NCBI GenBank assembly: GCA_034440615.1
Contig: JAOTOM010003700.1
Coordinates: forward strand, 52,501 to 116,500
Direction: 5' to 3'
From: Ashinkailepas kermadecensis
Lineage: Eukaryota > Arthropoda > Thecostraca > Neolepadidae
DNA length: 64,000 bases
Of this stretch, positions 1-11,299 are shown piece by piece. Under the pieces are notes generated by a model. That model had not been told where the DNA came from, ran no database searches, and saw nothing but the letters and a program-made list of their open reading frames with translations. The position numbers and the translations under genes are program-made. The stretch's first letter is position 1; each line of letters opens with the position of its first letter.

Positions 1-45
<45 letters not shown>

Positions 46-47
46 TG
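1..47. repeat. (GT)n microsatellite
   Basis: A pure GT dinucleotide run begins at the window edge and ends near 45. It probably extends further left. The stretch from 48 to about 504 that follows holds nothing I recognise. Confidence 0.97.
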
Positions 48-504
48 TTTATGTGTGTATGCATCTCGGCAGGAATGTAATAATACTCCCAGTTTGCTTC
101 GCGCGAATATTTTAATATTGCACCTTGGCTGGGGTGGCACACGTGACCGGGACCCTGGTGGTGCTCAAATGCACATTTTATCTGTGGGGTGTCACGGTCG
201 CTGTGGTGCCCTTCGCCTGGACGTAACAGTGGATGTATAACTTTATCTATCGATCTTCCTCCTCTTTTTCTCTGGCCTTATTTTCTTGGCCTTATTTGGT
301 TCTATAGCGGGGAGTGCTGCGGCAATTTTCCTGTAATATCTTAGGCTCTGCTTGTGGTACCCATTTGCGCTCAAGACACAATTGGGTGCCTTTGCCGCAC
401 GGACAGGTGAGGAATTACTCCTGATAACTTATCATAAACTTAAAAACGAACAAAGAACGTGACATATCGGAACAGGATAATCGAATACGATAGCCAAGCG
501 CAAA

Positions 505-800
505 CGTTACAACCGGTATCGGTGGCCTGTCCTCACCAGCTGCCCATGGGCTACAGGTAGCCGTCGTCTGTTCTCACCAGCTGCCCATTGGTTACAGGTA
601 TAAGTGGCTCTAGTCCTCACCAGCGGTCCATACCGCTGTAGCCCATAGGCCACATGTAGCCGTGGCCTGTCCTCACCAGCTGCCCATGGGCTACAGGTAT
701 AAGTGGCTCTAGCCTTCATCAGCTGCCCATGGGCTACAGGTAGCCGTGGCCTGTCGTAAGCAGCGGATACGGGTAGCAGTGGGCTGTCCTCACCAGCGGC
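505..800. repeat. Minisatellite, ~41-bp unit
   Basis: About seven copies of a unit containing CTCACCAGCTGCCCATGGGC and a variable half (TAGCCGTGGCCTGT or TATAAGTGGCTCTAG). The two half-types alternate irregularly. It lies upstream of exon A and shows no likeness to that exon's edges. Confidence 0.85.
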
Positions 801-879
801 TTATCGTCGTTGGAAAAAAATAATATAATTTATGTTTGCCGCTGTGCCACAAACACTGCGATGAATACCACGGTACATA

Positions 880-975
880 CATAGCTCATGCACACACACA
901 TAGCACATGCATAGCACACGCACACATACACGTGCTCACGCACACATACACGTGCTCACGCACCCACACACTTAC
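880..975. repeat. CA-rich repeat with CACGTGCTCACG blocks
   Basis: Short CA-rich tandem stretch in which the block ACACATACACGTGCTCACGC occurs at least twice in a row. Confidence 0.75.
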
Positions 976-1039
976 GGCGAGAAGAGGCCGGTTTGAAGCA
1001 TGGAATGCAGTGCCATTTTGAAATGTTCACAGAGGCAGT

Positions 1040-1275
1040 TCGACCTGCTCTGACATTCGGTGTCCAGCCGCCCAGAAGGCGCCGCTCACTGTGGTCCCCA
1101 GCTGCCCGGGTGGCGCTGCTCACTCTGACCGTGACCGGTGACCCCACCAATGTCACCAGCCGCACAGGAGGCGCCGCTCACTCTGGCCGTGACCGGTGAC
1201 CCTACCAATGTCCCCAGCCGCCCATGAGGCGCCGCTCACTCTGACCGTGACCGGTGACCCCACCAATGCTCTAGC
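1040..1275. repeat. Minisatellite, ~60-bp unit
   Basis: Three to four imperfect copies sharing GGCGCCGCTCACTCTGACCG and TGACCGGTGACCCCACCAAT. The first copy is more diverged. It makes short open frames on both strands that I do not regard as genes. Confidence 0.85.
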
Positions 1276-1514
1276 TGTAGCTGTAGATGAGCGGTCGCTG
1301 GTTTGTAGTCGGATGATACCGCTGGCAGCTGTCCCATCTCAAAGCATGTGCCCGTGTCACGTGACCACCATGATGTGTCGTCACAGAAACGCTCCGGCTA
1401 ACGGTCCCCTTCACCAGAGTAATGTCGTCACTGGAACCATGGTTCGTACCAGCCACCACTTCCTCCAGCCATTTTATAGTTTGCTCTCTTTAACCGGACA
1501 TCTTCCCAGTCTGT

Positions 1515-1715
1515 TGTCCCCATCCCAGTCCCAGTCCCAGTCCCAGTCCTAGTATCACGGTCCCAGTCCAAGTCCCAGTCCCGGTACTGGTCCCGGTCCC
1601 AGTCCCAGTCCCAGTCCAAGTCCCAGTCACAGTCCCAGTCCTAGTCCTAGGCCTAGTCCCAGTCCCAGTCTACTGTCCCTGTCCCAGCCCCAGTCCCAGT
1701 CCCAGTCTCATAGTC
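1515..1715. repeat. (CAGTCC)n hexamer repeat
   Basis: An almost continuous run of CAGTCC with CTAGTC and GGTCCC variants. It ends about 220 nt before exon A. The region between 1716 and 1934 contains the polypyrimidine stretches that could serve the exon A acceptor. Confidence 0.93.
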
Positions 1716-1934
1716 CCAGCTGTTCAGCGTTCTCATGAGCAGCCTTGACGTGAAGCAATCATCAAAACCCACCTCGTGGTTGGTACGGGTATTTACTTTC
1801 TTGATCATGCCAAGGACGACTCTGCTTCCCGGAGGCAGCTCACTGTTGCTTCCCTCGCCTTCCCACAGTAGAGTGAGAAGCTGAAGAGGTGCTCCACTGG
1901 CAGCGGCTGTTGACGGCGCTGACTTCCGCCGCAG

Positions 1935-2172
1935 GTGTCTGGTGCCCGCTTGCGAGAACGCCTCCACGGCCACCTACGACGCGGCGTTCCTCAACTTCAC
2001 CAGTCCGCTGCGGCCGGAGCCGGTCGACCCGGACCTGCCCTGGGACCAGTGCCACACCTTCCACCAAACGGCGGGCGGCTGTCGGCCCTCCAGCTTCGCC
2101 GCCGACAGTCAGGTGGCGTGCGGCCAGTGGGTGTACGACACCTCCGTCATGGACACCAGCATCGTCTCGCAG
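1935..2172 (+). CDS. SLC22 exon A: large extracellular loop after TM1
   Basis: The reading frame gives CLVPACENAST, then NFTSPL, DPDLPWDQCHTF, GGCRPSSF, QVACGQWVYDTS and ends DTSIVSQ. This is the Cys-rich extracellular loop typical of SLC22 proteins, with two N-glycosylation sequons (NAS, NFT). The donor CAG|GTCGGT follows at 2173 and leaves phase 0. The 5' edge is uncertain. An acceptor ending at 1934 gives R-C-L-V-P, matching the family pattern best. An alternative acceptor ending at 1903 would add AVDGADFRR in frame. The exon encoding TM1 is not in the 1.9 kb to the left. Confidence 0.9.
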
Positions 2173-4204
2173 GTCGGTCGGCTGTGCGTCGGCGGCTGCG
2201 GTCGGCACGGCAGACTGCGGTCGAGAGAGTCGCGAGGTGGTCGCTGGAGGTGGCGACTGGACGCCTGGTTACAGCTGGGGTGATCTTGGGGCAGATCCCA
2301 ACTCTAAACAGTTCGAGCACTCTAAGTTGCAAAAGTCCGTACCAAGATCAACGGGTACAGGCGGCATGCGCGACCACGTCTGTGCCTGGCCGCGCATATC
2401 GACAGGTACTAGGCACGATAAGGTTCGAAGGTCTGCTTCGGTCCGTATGCTCGACAGGCACCACGCTCGGGGAAGTTCAACACAAACTCACGCTCGGTGA
2501 TTCGCCTCTGCTTGTCTGTCACCGGCCCTGGCCTGTGCTTTGTCGTCGGCGGGAGCGATTATTGTGTCCGTCAGAGCTTGTTGCCCTTAGCCAGACGGAC
2601 GACTGCTGCAGACATAACGTGACTAGAGTGTATGGTGGCTGCACAGAGACTGTCAATGCTCCGCCGGCAGTCAGGCGCTGTTGGTGGCTGGGGTGGTCAC
2701 GAGCGGATCTACCCATATCGGTTTTAGGCAGGGGTGGGAGGCGGGTGGAAACTTCTGACGTTCTTTCTTGTCGTCCGTTCGTCTTTCTTGTTAGCTTCTT
2801 TCTCGTTTACGAGGTATTTCCGGGCACGGTATCTCGTTCTCAGGTATGCAGGGGTACAACCAACCGTGGAGGTAATGATCGATAGTAATGCACGTGCCGA
2901 ATTAGAAGTTGAAGCCATTGGGAATTTGAAATATCTGACACCAGCTCAACTTGACCGAGTATGTCAGTTCCCAAGCCAGGCATATGCACCAATTTTCGTG
3001 ATTGTATGCAATTGATGATGTGTGCTTGAAGACCTTTTCAGCAAATGACGTTATATGCAACATTGACCTTCCCGTCCCCGAATGGCAGAGCAGAATTAGC
3101 ATTTCCATGCATGCTTCTGTGTGTTTATAATATTTCCCATCGAAAAAGTAACGCTTCCAACAGAACGGCCGCCCGCTGGAGCCCGGTTGTCGCTGATGGA
3201 CTTTGTCGTCGGAGAGTAGCATTGTGGCAGACTGGCAACCCTGTACGATCTTGCGACTGTAGGAAAGTCCTTATTGGCACGCGAAAGTCTAGCAACCTCT
3301 TGTTCGCGATAACTCCAGTCACGAAAGTACCAGTACCTTTTGCTGCCCTGTATTGTACTGCAGCACTCCACGATCACACGAGAACTACAGACACCGTACA
3401 GTACGTTCTCCTCGGAAGGTAAGCCGTGATACTGCCTTTCCTATGAATTTAGAAGTCGAATTTAGTTGGGAAGCGCGCACGCGTAGCAGCGGTCCGATCG
3501 CTCAGAGTATTCAAGCCCGACTGGCTGGGGCCACACGGGCGCTAGTGACTTCGGAAGACCCCCGGTCGCGGATTGGTCAAGGGCCGCAGAAGCCTCCATG
3601 ACGTCACATCCATGTCGACGGCCTTCTAGAAGGGGAAATGGTCTATTTCTAGTGGCGGTGACGATGCGTTACGTTTACGGTACACTTTTACAATCGCAAG
3701 GCTTACGGGATTATTTCAATTACGGTTACGGGACAGCCAAACGTATAACTTTACGTGAACACAGTTACATCTAGCATTAACGACGGTGGCGTGGCGCACG
3801 CCGGTGGAGGGGATGCAGCGGAGGCGGGCGGGTACGCCGCTCAGATATGGGGAGGGATTCGAGGTCACCTCTGCAGACGCGACCGCCGGGCGCGCTGGGA
3901 TGCTGGAGAGGGGAGGGGAAGATACAAGGTCCAATGAACGGCGACCTCGCTGGGACGGTGGCTGCTTACGTAGGCACCAGACAGGCAGGCGCCAGTCTCG
4001 GAGCCGGGTACTTGTCGCGCCATGAACGAAGTGGGTTGGGGCTGAATTTACGGGATCAAGACGCTCAAAAACTAACTCTCTTACACGACTGCTTTTGTCA
4101 AGCTTAATCGCCCTTAGAGTTGTTGTCAGCACATGATACTGCGTCGGCGCTCCATGTCTAATGGCGACGACATGGTGGAATTCCAAGAGCACAAAGTGTC
4201 AACC

Positions 4205-4205
<1 letters not shown>
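2173..4205. other. Intron A-B, first part: no recognisable feature
   Basis: Roughly 2 kb of intronic DNA with only short open frames and no protein likeness that I can see. A TGACGTCA palindrome sits at 3599-3606, and 3665-3770 is rich in TTACGG-like pieces. The intron starts GTCGGTCGG at exon A. Confidence 0.6.

Positions 4206-4269
<64 letters not shown>
4206..4269. repeat. (TA)n microsatellite
   Basis: About 30 TA dinucleotides in a row, giving Tyr-Ile repeats in translation on either strand. Confidence 0.97.
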
Positions 4270-4271
<2 letters not shown>

Positions 4272-4504
4272 ACAACGTCACTCGGTTACGCCCGATTTCC
4301 TCAGGTTGTACCACGAGCTTTCTGGAGGCAGGGCATTTTCGGATTCAGTCTTCGGAAGCAGGTTACTCCTGACGGTTCAGGAAGCGGGCTAGATATGCTG
4401 TTTACATGTCTCGCGAATCCGGGTGGCGCAGGCCAAGTTGCAGATGGTACCAGTCCCATGTTTTCAGGCTTGAGGTACATTTGCAGGCACAGACGTCGAT
4501 TTCA

Positions 4505-4620
4505 GCAACATATTTGAGGCATAACACATGAAGGCAGTGGGCGAGGCCAAACGGATTGGGTAGCATACTCCATAGGTTCCCATGTTAACAGTTTAAATTA
4601 TTGGGGGAGGGGCAATGCCA
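4505..4620. repeat. Fragment related to the interior of the 57-59 kb element
   Basis: ACATGAAGGCA, TCCATAGG and TCCCATGTTA followed by a G-rich AAATTATTG stretch recur at 57555-57660 inside the long-TIR element 57168-58988. I read it as a diverged fragment of the same family. Confidence 0.5.
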
Positions 4621-4705
4621 GCGTGGAGAGAGCACTTCTCCTCAGAAGCATATCAGACGACACCCCTGCTTGCAGGCTATATTGTGAGCAGTTCGAGATA
4701 AGCTG

Positions 4706-4942
4706 TAACATATACCCGACCGTTGGCAGTTTGAGCTGAGCTGTACTACATACCTGGCTGTTGGCAGTTTGAGATGAGCTGTACCACATACCTGGCTGGT
4801 GGCAGTATGAGCTGAGCTGTACCATGTACCCGGTTGTTGGCAGTTTGAGCTGAGCTGTACCATATACCCGGCTGTTGGCTGTTGGCAGTTTGAGCTGAGC
4901 TGTACCATATACCCGGCTGTTGGCAGTTTGAGCTGAGCTGCA
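4706..4942. repeat. Array of exon B 5'-edge copies, distal part
   Basis: Tandem 38-bp units of the form CTGTTGGCAG-TTTGAGCTGAGCTG followed by TACCATATACCCGG. The first part is the exon B acceptor and the next bases match the start of exon B (TTTGAGCTCAGCTG). About six copies lie here. The array is cut at CTGCA (4938-4942) by the 2.9 kb transposon and resumes at 7867. Confidence 0.9.
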
Positions 4943-5929
4943 CCACGGATAATAATAAACGGATCGGAAACTCTCGGGCGGCACTTTGATGTTTGCGGCC
5001 ACCAACCGATACTAGCGACATCTATCAGACGATCGAATAACTAATCCTGGCTGGGAGATGCGGACACCCCATCGAAAAAGCTTGACGGGATGGGGAAATA
5101 TAGTTGTATCGTCCTTCTACCACGCGTCGTTTGAAGAAAAAAAACTGTGCCTTCGGCGCCAACCGGGGACGCATTCTCCAGTAGTCGCAATCCCTTGGGC
5201 CGCCGTATAGAACCATGAAGCTCGTGACCAACTAACCTGTGCCGACTAACTGAGGGAAGCGGAGTGTCATGAGAACCGGCAGAAAAGAAGGGAGAGCACC
5301 TGCCCCCTCCCCTTCCAATCGTATATGCCTGGGACTCGTCTGGGCAGGCGAATTCCATTCCGATGTCCCCCCCCCCCCCAAGGGCTGTTGATTGGCCAAA
5401 GGCCGATTGGCTGATTGGCCCTGGCAGTCACATTTCCCCATGAGGTATCTGTGATGGGCCTCTACAAGCAGGGGAGGAATCTGAATGATGCAGAGGATCT
5501 CATGAAAATCAGAGAGGACTGGACTAGGATTCTTCTGATGTTGAGGTCGGCCCCTGTTGTTGTTATTGGGGTTTAGGGGCGCATCAACTGCCCAGGTAAT
5601 ACAGCGCCCATAACGTCGTCAGTCAAGCCAGGTGTGAACGTATCGGAGTCGAGTAAAATGAGGCCGGTCCCTAATGGATGACCAAAGTCCCACCCGAGAG
5701 CTAACAAATTCCCTGTTGGCTGGCAATTGAGGTGAGGAATACCGGCGGCCAGCCTCAGAGCTGGAATGTTCATGAAATCACAAGAGCTGCCGATATCTAG
5801 GAAGGATCCCTAGCAGCTTCAGAGGGCCCTTAAGGGCTAACAGAGCTCCCTGAGAGCTAAGCATTAGGTCATTGGACTCGGCAGGAGCCATTGGACTCGG
5901 CAGGGAGCGAGTACCTCTTCACCCTTGGA

Positions 5930-6310
5930 AATGTCACTACTGTGTAGCAGCCCCCTCCATGGGCCTCTACAAGGGCACGGAGGTCCTCTCCGTCAAGGCA
6001 GGCCCCTCCTTAATGATCCAGAGCCACCTCTGTTAGGCCGCAGGCCCTATTTCAACAGCTTGGGTTCCTTCATCAGGCCAGGGGCCTTGTACGGCTTGGG
6101 CTCCATCCGTCGGCCAAAGGGCCTTTTCTGACAGCCAAAGGTCCTCTTCGGCAACTAGGACCCCCTCCGTCATTTCATGGGACCGCTTTGACGACCCAGG
6201 GACTTTTCCGACAAGCCGGAGGGCCCTTTTCAAACGCTTGGACCCTGTCAATCAGATCAGGGGTCCTTTCTCGGCTTGGGCTCCGCCGACAGCCCGGCCC
6301 GGCCGAGTTA
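5930..6310. repeat. Degenerate ~35-bp tandem repeat
   Basis: Loosely repeated units with GGCC..AGGGCC, CTTGGGCTCC and TCCGTC themes. Copies are diverged and the period is only approximate. Confidence 0.55.
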
Positions 6311-6419
6311 GAAGCTCAATCTACGAAAAGCTTGAAATATGGCAAAGTTTGCACTCTCCAAGCGAGCATTTGTAACAAAAAACGCTATTTTTTATTTGCG
6401 ATATGTCAAGCAAAATATG

Positions 6420-6800
6420 GTCCTTCCATCGTATCAATAAAAATAATAATTCACTGGCATCGAGGTCACCGGAGGTCACATGACCCGAGGTCATGGGATA
6501 ACTTTTTAATAATTTATAACGTAAAAATATTGTCGGAATTGGATTCCTTTCACCTTTGCGACTTAAAAAACGTCTGGATATTTATATATTGAATGATATT
6601 TAACATAGTTATCGGTCACCGAACATAACCATGCAGAATGACCGTCCAGACATTTTCCAGGCTATAACTCCTGACCCATTGACCTGATCGAAGTAAAATT
6701 TGCACAGGTGGATTCAGGGCATAGGATAACCCCATACAGCAACATTGGTCCAGATCTGAGAGGTGAGGGTGCCGGGCCCTTGTCGATCTGTCGTGGAATG
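6420..6800 (-). repeat. Single end of the GGCCCATTCCACGAC repeat family
   Basis: It ends CTGTCGTGGAATGCCCCACC at about 6780-6805 and contains GGATTCAGGGCATAGGATAA and CCCATACAG. These match the inverted ends of the element at 59281-60803 and the copy at 52785-53150. The copy is oriented like the right arm of that element. Confidence 0.7.
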
Positions 6801-7866
6801 CCCCACCTCTTCCAAGTAAGATATGGAATGCAAAGTTATGGGGAGGCATTTGCAACAGGAAATGGTAGTTTTCCTACCTACATGACATACAAGCATATGA
6901 TATATCATATATATCATATAATAGCATGTGCTATGATATGATGGACCAGATGGCATACAATAATGAAACATAAGCAAATAAATGTATCATGAGCAGGCGC
7001 CTAAAACAAGTGATGGAAGGTTGTATGTTACATGGCAAAAATGCAAATATATAATAACTTACAAACCAAATCAACACAGACAGAAAGAAACATGTACTGT
7101 GTGCAAGGATAGCAATAGCATTTAACATTTGTACCCCATACTTACTTTATCTTACTAAATCATTATGACACACCCGCATGACTTTTGAATGCATGGCTCA
7201 TGTCGCCAACTCAAAACCTTGGTAACCTTTCAAAATATTGAGCCATGTACCTTAGGTAAAGATTGCAATATTTTGTGTCAGAGAATTCCTCCTTCAGACT
7301 GCTCCTCAGTATCAAATCTGACATCCTCCAGCCAAAACCCTTAGTTTCAGAGTTGTATTTGAAGGTGAAAATGGGTACATTTACGGCGCCCCCTTTGACC
7401 AATGCTTCAAGCCAAACAAAAGCTCAAACAGACTAAATACCACTGATACAGATTTTCTCGTGATTTAGAGTACATAACTGGGCAATGCAATGGAGAATTA
7501 CATGCTTCACTTGATCCAAAACGCATAACTTACTTCCAAAAACACACACAACGCCCCATAAACGTAGTACACCACGCCATGCGTTTAAATGTCCCCTGAA
7601 ACAAAAAAATGGAGGAATATATATTTTGTATTAATTGCTTACCGCCAGAGGGCTTCATGCAGCAGGATCACGGTTCCCTAGCTTCTCCCAAAAGCGGAAA
7701 TTGGCTGAAACTAAGCGACGCGATACTCTCCAACGCGGGAATGTGCCGCTGGAATCAAACAATGTCCTAGCCAGGATTAGCTTCGGCCTCCCACCGCGAG
7801 GTGGCAATAGCCCGTCCTGGGTCGCCGATTCCGGGGAGTTCCCTATCCGTGTACTATTATCCGTGG

Positions 7867-8002
7867 CTGCACCATATACCCGGCTGTTGGCAGTTTGAGC
7901 TGAGCTGTACCATATACCCGGCTGTTGGCAGTTTGAGCTGAGCTGTACCATATACCCGGCTGTTGGCAGTTTGAGCTGAGCTGTGGGCGTGGCTGTTGGC
8001 AG
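7867..8002. repeat. Array of exon B 5'-edge copies, proximal part
   Basis: Three further 38-bp units, then one 33-bp unit (7970-8002) that copies the start of exon B more closely (TTTGAGCTGAGCTGTGGGCG), each ending in GTTGGCAG. The last GGCAG (8002) is the exon B acceptor. The acceptor at 7969 lies exactly 33 nt earlier and opens an in-frame extension. Confidence 0.92.
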
Positions 8003-8106
8003 TTTGAGCTCAGCTGTGGGCGTGGCTGGTTGCCGACGTTGGCCAACAGTCTCTACATGGGAGGCATGCTACTGGGTTCCCTGCTCTTCGGCTACATATC
8101 AGACAG
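8003..8106 (+). CDS. SLC22 exon B: TM2
   Basis: The acceptor GTTGGCAG precedes TTTGAGCTCAGC, giving FELSCGRGWLPTLANS, then LYMGGMLLGSLLFGYISDR. This is TM2 and the first half of the major facilitator motif. It starts in phase 0, as exon A ends, and stops after AG of the Arg codon at ACAG|GTGGGA. Canonical family proteins have F-x-L-V-C-x-R-x-W here; Ser replaces Val. Both edges of this exon are copied many times in the flanking arrays, so the splice sites have near-identical neighbours. A second acceptor at 7969/7970, 33 nt upstream, keeps the frame open. Confidence 0.93.
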
Positions 8107-8790
8107 GTGGGATCCCTGCTCTTCGGCTACATATCAGACAGGTGGGTTCCCTGCTCTTCGGATACGTATCAGACAGGTGGGTTCCCTGCTCTCCGGATAC
8201 ATATCAGACAGGTGGGATCCCTGCTCTTCGGCTACATATCAAACAGGTGGGATCCATGCTCTTCGGCTACATGTCAGACAGGTGGGTTCCCTGCTCTTCG
8301 GCTACATATCAGACATGTGGGATCCCTGCTCTTCGGCTACATATCAGGCAGGTGGGATCCCTGCTCTTCGGCTACATATCAGACAGGTGGGTTCCCTACT
8401 CTTCGGTTACATATCAACCAGATGGGATCCATGCTCTTCGGCTACATGTCAAACAGGTGGGCGCCCTGCTCTTCGGCTACATATCAGACAGGTGGGATCC
8501 CTGCTCTTCGGCTGCATGTCAGACAGGTGAGATCCCTGCACTTCGGCTACATATTAGACAGGTGGGTTGCCGGCACTTCGGCTACGTATCAAACAGGTGG
8601 GTTGCCTGCTCTTCGGCTACGTCAGGTACGGCAGGTCGGCACTCCGGCTACAGCAGGTAAGGTCCTGCTCTTCGACAACGTCTCAGGCAGATGGGTTCCA
8701 TGCTCTTCAGCTACGCCTCGGATAGGTGGGTTGTTTGCTCTCTGGCAAGGTTTCAGACAGGTCGGCTTATTGCTATTCGGCTAAGTATGA
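8107..8790. repeat. Array of exon B 3'-edge copies, 35-bp unit
   Basis: About 19-20 tandem copies of CTGCTCTTCGGCTACATATC-AGACAG-GTGGGATCC. The first 26 bases are the last 26 bases of exon B and the rest is the first nine intron bases with the GT donor. Copies diverge towards the right, and the last few (8640-8790) are poor. As 35 is not a multiple of three and the unit lacks stops, all three forward frames are open through most of the array. I regard these frames as artefacts. Confidence 0.94.
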
Positions 8791-9085
8791 GACAGGTGGA
8801 CACCCTGGTAGGGTTCGCCGGAAAGCAAAAAAAAGTAGCTTTAAATTGAATTTAAAAGTGGGTTTGCCCTGTTCATGTTCTTTAAATGGGTACTTCTCAT
8901 GCAAATCCACACTTTTATGTTTTACTCTTGCAGTTCTAAAAGTTGCAGTTTTTCAGTCGTACTCTTAGCGAGTGAAGCCTGCACTAGGTGGTGTCTGGTT
9001 CACGATAATTATTAGATTATGTTCGAATATGCAATAAGCATTAAGCATATCAAGTGTGGCAAGCTCTTCCACGCCAGGTGGATAA

Positions 9086-9180
9086 CCACGGCACAGTGTG
9101 TAGACAGTCAAGTCAAGCATACACAGTCTGCATTAGCATACACAGTCTACACACGTATACACAGTCTGCACACCAGGGGC
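9086..9180. repeat. ACACAGTCT minisatellite, first locus
   Basis: About five ~20-bp units of the type ATACACAGTCTACACACGT. The same unit builds the larger array at 36955-37325. The following bases include the palindrome GGGGCCATGGCCCC near 9205. Confidence 0.85.
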
Positions 9181-10330
9181 GTCGATTTGTATCCTTTTGT
9201 GGGGGCCATGGCCCCACCAATGTTGATCTTGACCCCCTCAATGTTGATTTGCCCCCCCCAATAACCTATGCTATTTTTATGCTGAGAAGAAAGTTAAAGG
9301 ACAAAAATGAAAAACCCCATGCTACTTGCAAAACTTAGTTGATGCCAACCAGCACATTTTGTACTGAAATGAAACAGATTTGGATTGGATAGCGGATTGA
9401 CTCCCCACCTTTTGCTGCAAAATTGAAAATATTGTGGAAAAAACAAAGGAGTTGGATTTCCTTCCACTTTGCAAGCACGACTTACATCATAAATGTTGAG
9501 ATTAGCTGATGTTGATGCAATTTAAACCAGATTGTTTGAAAAATATGCAAAGCCACTAGACAACAATTGCATTGTCATAATGATGCTTGCACACATGACC
9601 AATGGCAAAAGCACATGTATATGGAGCTTGAACTGGATTCATTCCACACAATTTCCAGTCATTGTCACACTTGCAATGACTGGAACAACAATCAGTTTTC
9701 ATTGAGACTGTGGATATACAAACTATATTTATCTTTAGCAGTCAACCCATCGTACTATAAGCTTGATATTTACCTAGGTACCCACCTATATCCCAATGAC
9801 AATGTGCATATATTCAATATTGATAGGCAGCACCCCAATCTCGACCTGCACCAAGAGCCACATGTGAGCCAAATATCTGCCAGCTTATGATACCACGAAA
9901 TAAAAAAAATCAGCGAGAAGCTGCGTACACACTGTATTATAATTGCTATTCTTGAAGAAAGCGATAAGTAGGTACTAAGCCGTAGCTTACAAGACTTTCT
10001 AAACGAACCTTGTAAGCAAGGCCATATAATCAGGAACAGTCATTAGATGATTTGAACGCTTCGGACTGATTGATCGTGACGTCACCAGTTCGATGTAGCC
10101 CGATTCCTTTGCTATACAGGGAGCTGCTGCGATTTCCGAAAAACCATATATCGGAATATATTGCGCCATTTCGCATGATTCTGGAACCGAAAGAGTGATC
10201 GCTTCACTTTCTTTCACCAATATATCTACCACTTTTGCTCTAGTAATCAAAACCATCGCGGTATATGGCGTCAAAATTTTCTTGCACGCTGCCCAACCCG
10301 CATCCCAAACTTCGGGGGCAGTTACGCCCA
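9181..10330. other. Intron B-C: no recognisable feature
   Basis: A+T-rich sequence with short frames only. A TGACGTCA palindrome lies at 10077-10084. The AGGGGCGTCGATTTGTATCC piece near 9176-9196 resembles ends of small DNA elements, but no partner end was found. Confidence 0.5.
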
Positions 10331-10332
10331 GC

Positions 10333-10395
10333 CGTGTGGCGAAGAGGTATGAACTCAACCTCGAGATCCAGAGTTGGCGGATTCGAATCTCTCCA
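10333..10395 (+). other. tRNA-like sequence, possible SINE head or pseudogene
   Basis: GTGTGGCGAAGAGGTATGA resembles a Pol III A box and GGCGGATTCGAATCTCTCC resembles a B box, about 35 nt apart. Acceptor-stem pairing is not convincing, so it is not called as a functional tRNA gene. Confidence 0.25.
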
Positions 10396-11299
10396 AGAAC
10401 CTTGCTTTTTCAACCGCACTATTTTGCATTTTTAAGTTAGGTAGGAACATTACTGCGTGCCATCACGCACATTGAACACGCTAACTGCAACCTTAATTCT
10501 TGGCAACGCAGTACATAGTTTATCGTCGCTTTACCGAGGCTTACTTACTGACGCACCCGAGCAGAAATCGAGCATATTCCAAATTCGGTGGAGAAATTCG
10601 GCGCAACCTGGCACAGCACTCGTGACGCCACAGCTCAGAAATATGGGCCTATGGCGGCTGCAGAAGTGACAACCACCTGCTTGTAAGTTATATAAGGTCA
10701 AAGCCCATCACCAAATGTGTCTGGGGAGACTTGATAGACACTAGCGCGCATGAAGAGCCACAAATCGTGATGGGCGTTCCTCAGAACATCCAAAATCGTA
10801 ACATCCAAAGAAAAAAATTTCAGTTACAGAAATCCCAGCGCCTGAAGTCTAAATTTGCGGTTGCGGTCGACAAATGTGACGGAGGTGAGACATTTGTGGG
10901 GCAATTGCGCGCAGTGTTTAATCCGGAGGCCAATCTCACGTGATGTCGTGCTGATTCGTTTTTTTGTACTTCGCACCTTCTGATGTATCTGCAGATTGGT
11001 GTGATTTTAAATAGTGAATAAATAGCTTGCTGATATTTAATTCCCAAAGGAACAGTAGTTGAAGAAGTTGGCAGGTAAGCTTGAACAAATCCAGTCCATG
11101 CCTTTTTCTGGTTTGTGCTCAGGGTTTATATGTTAATACCACATAATTACCATGTTTGTCTTCAAGAAGAGCTGTTTTTAGTTTACATTGATTAATATTT
11201 TCATTCCACTGCTCTTAGTACTTTTTGTGCCCAGGATTGGGGCACCTAGTGTTGCATTTCCGTCCAGGGTTTGGCACACGTTTGGTAAATTTATAGCTT
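10396..11299. other. Intron B-C: no recognisable feature
   Basis: Only short frames without protein likeness. The sequence is unique as far as I can judge by eye. Confidence 0.5.

Larger units (their letters stand above)
4943..7866. mobile_element. 2.9 kb DNA transposon (non-coding) inside the exon B array
   Basis: The left end CCACGGATAATAATAAACGG and the right end (read inverted) CCACGGATAATAGTACACGG form imperfect terminal inverted repeats of about 30 bp. A 5-bp target duplication CTGCA flanks it (4938-4942, 7867-7871). Removing it restores a normal array unit GAGCTGAG-CTG-CACCATATACCC. I see no transposase, so it looks non-autonomous. It contains a degenerate ~35-bp tandem stretch at about 5930-6310, part of another dispersed repeat at 6420-6800, and otherwise unrecognised sequence. 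The superfamily is not assigned. Confidence 0.8.

Noticed and set aside
7983..8784. Three frames of about 225 codons around exon B
   Set aside because: Only exon B (8003-8106) is supported; the rest is the 35-bp array.
10333..10395. Functional tRNA gene
   Set aside because: Box-like motifs are present, but the cloverleaf and acceptor stem do not pair convincingly.
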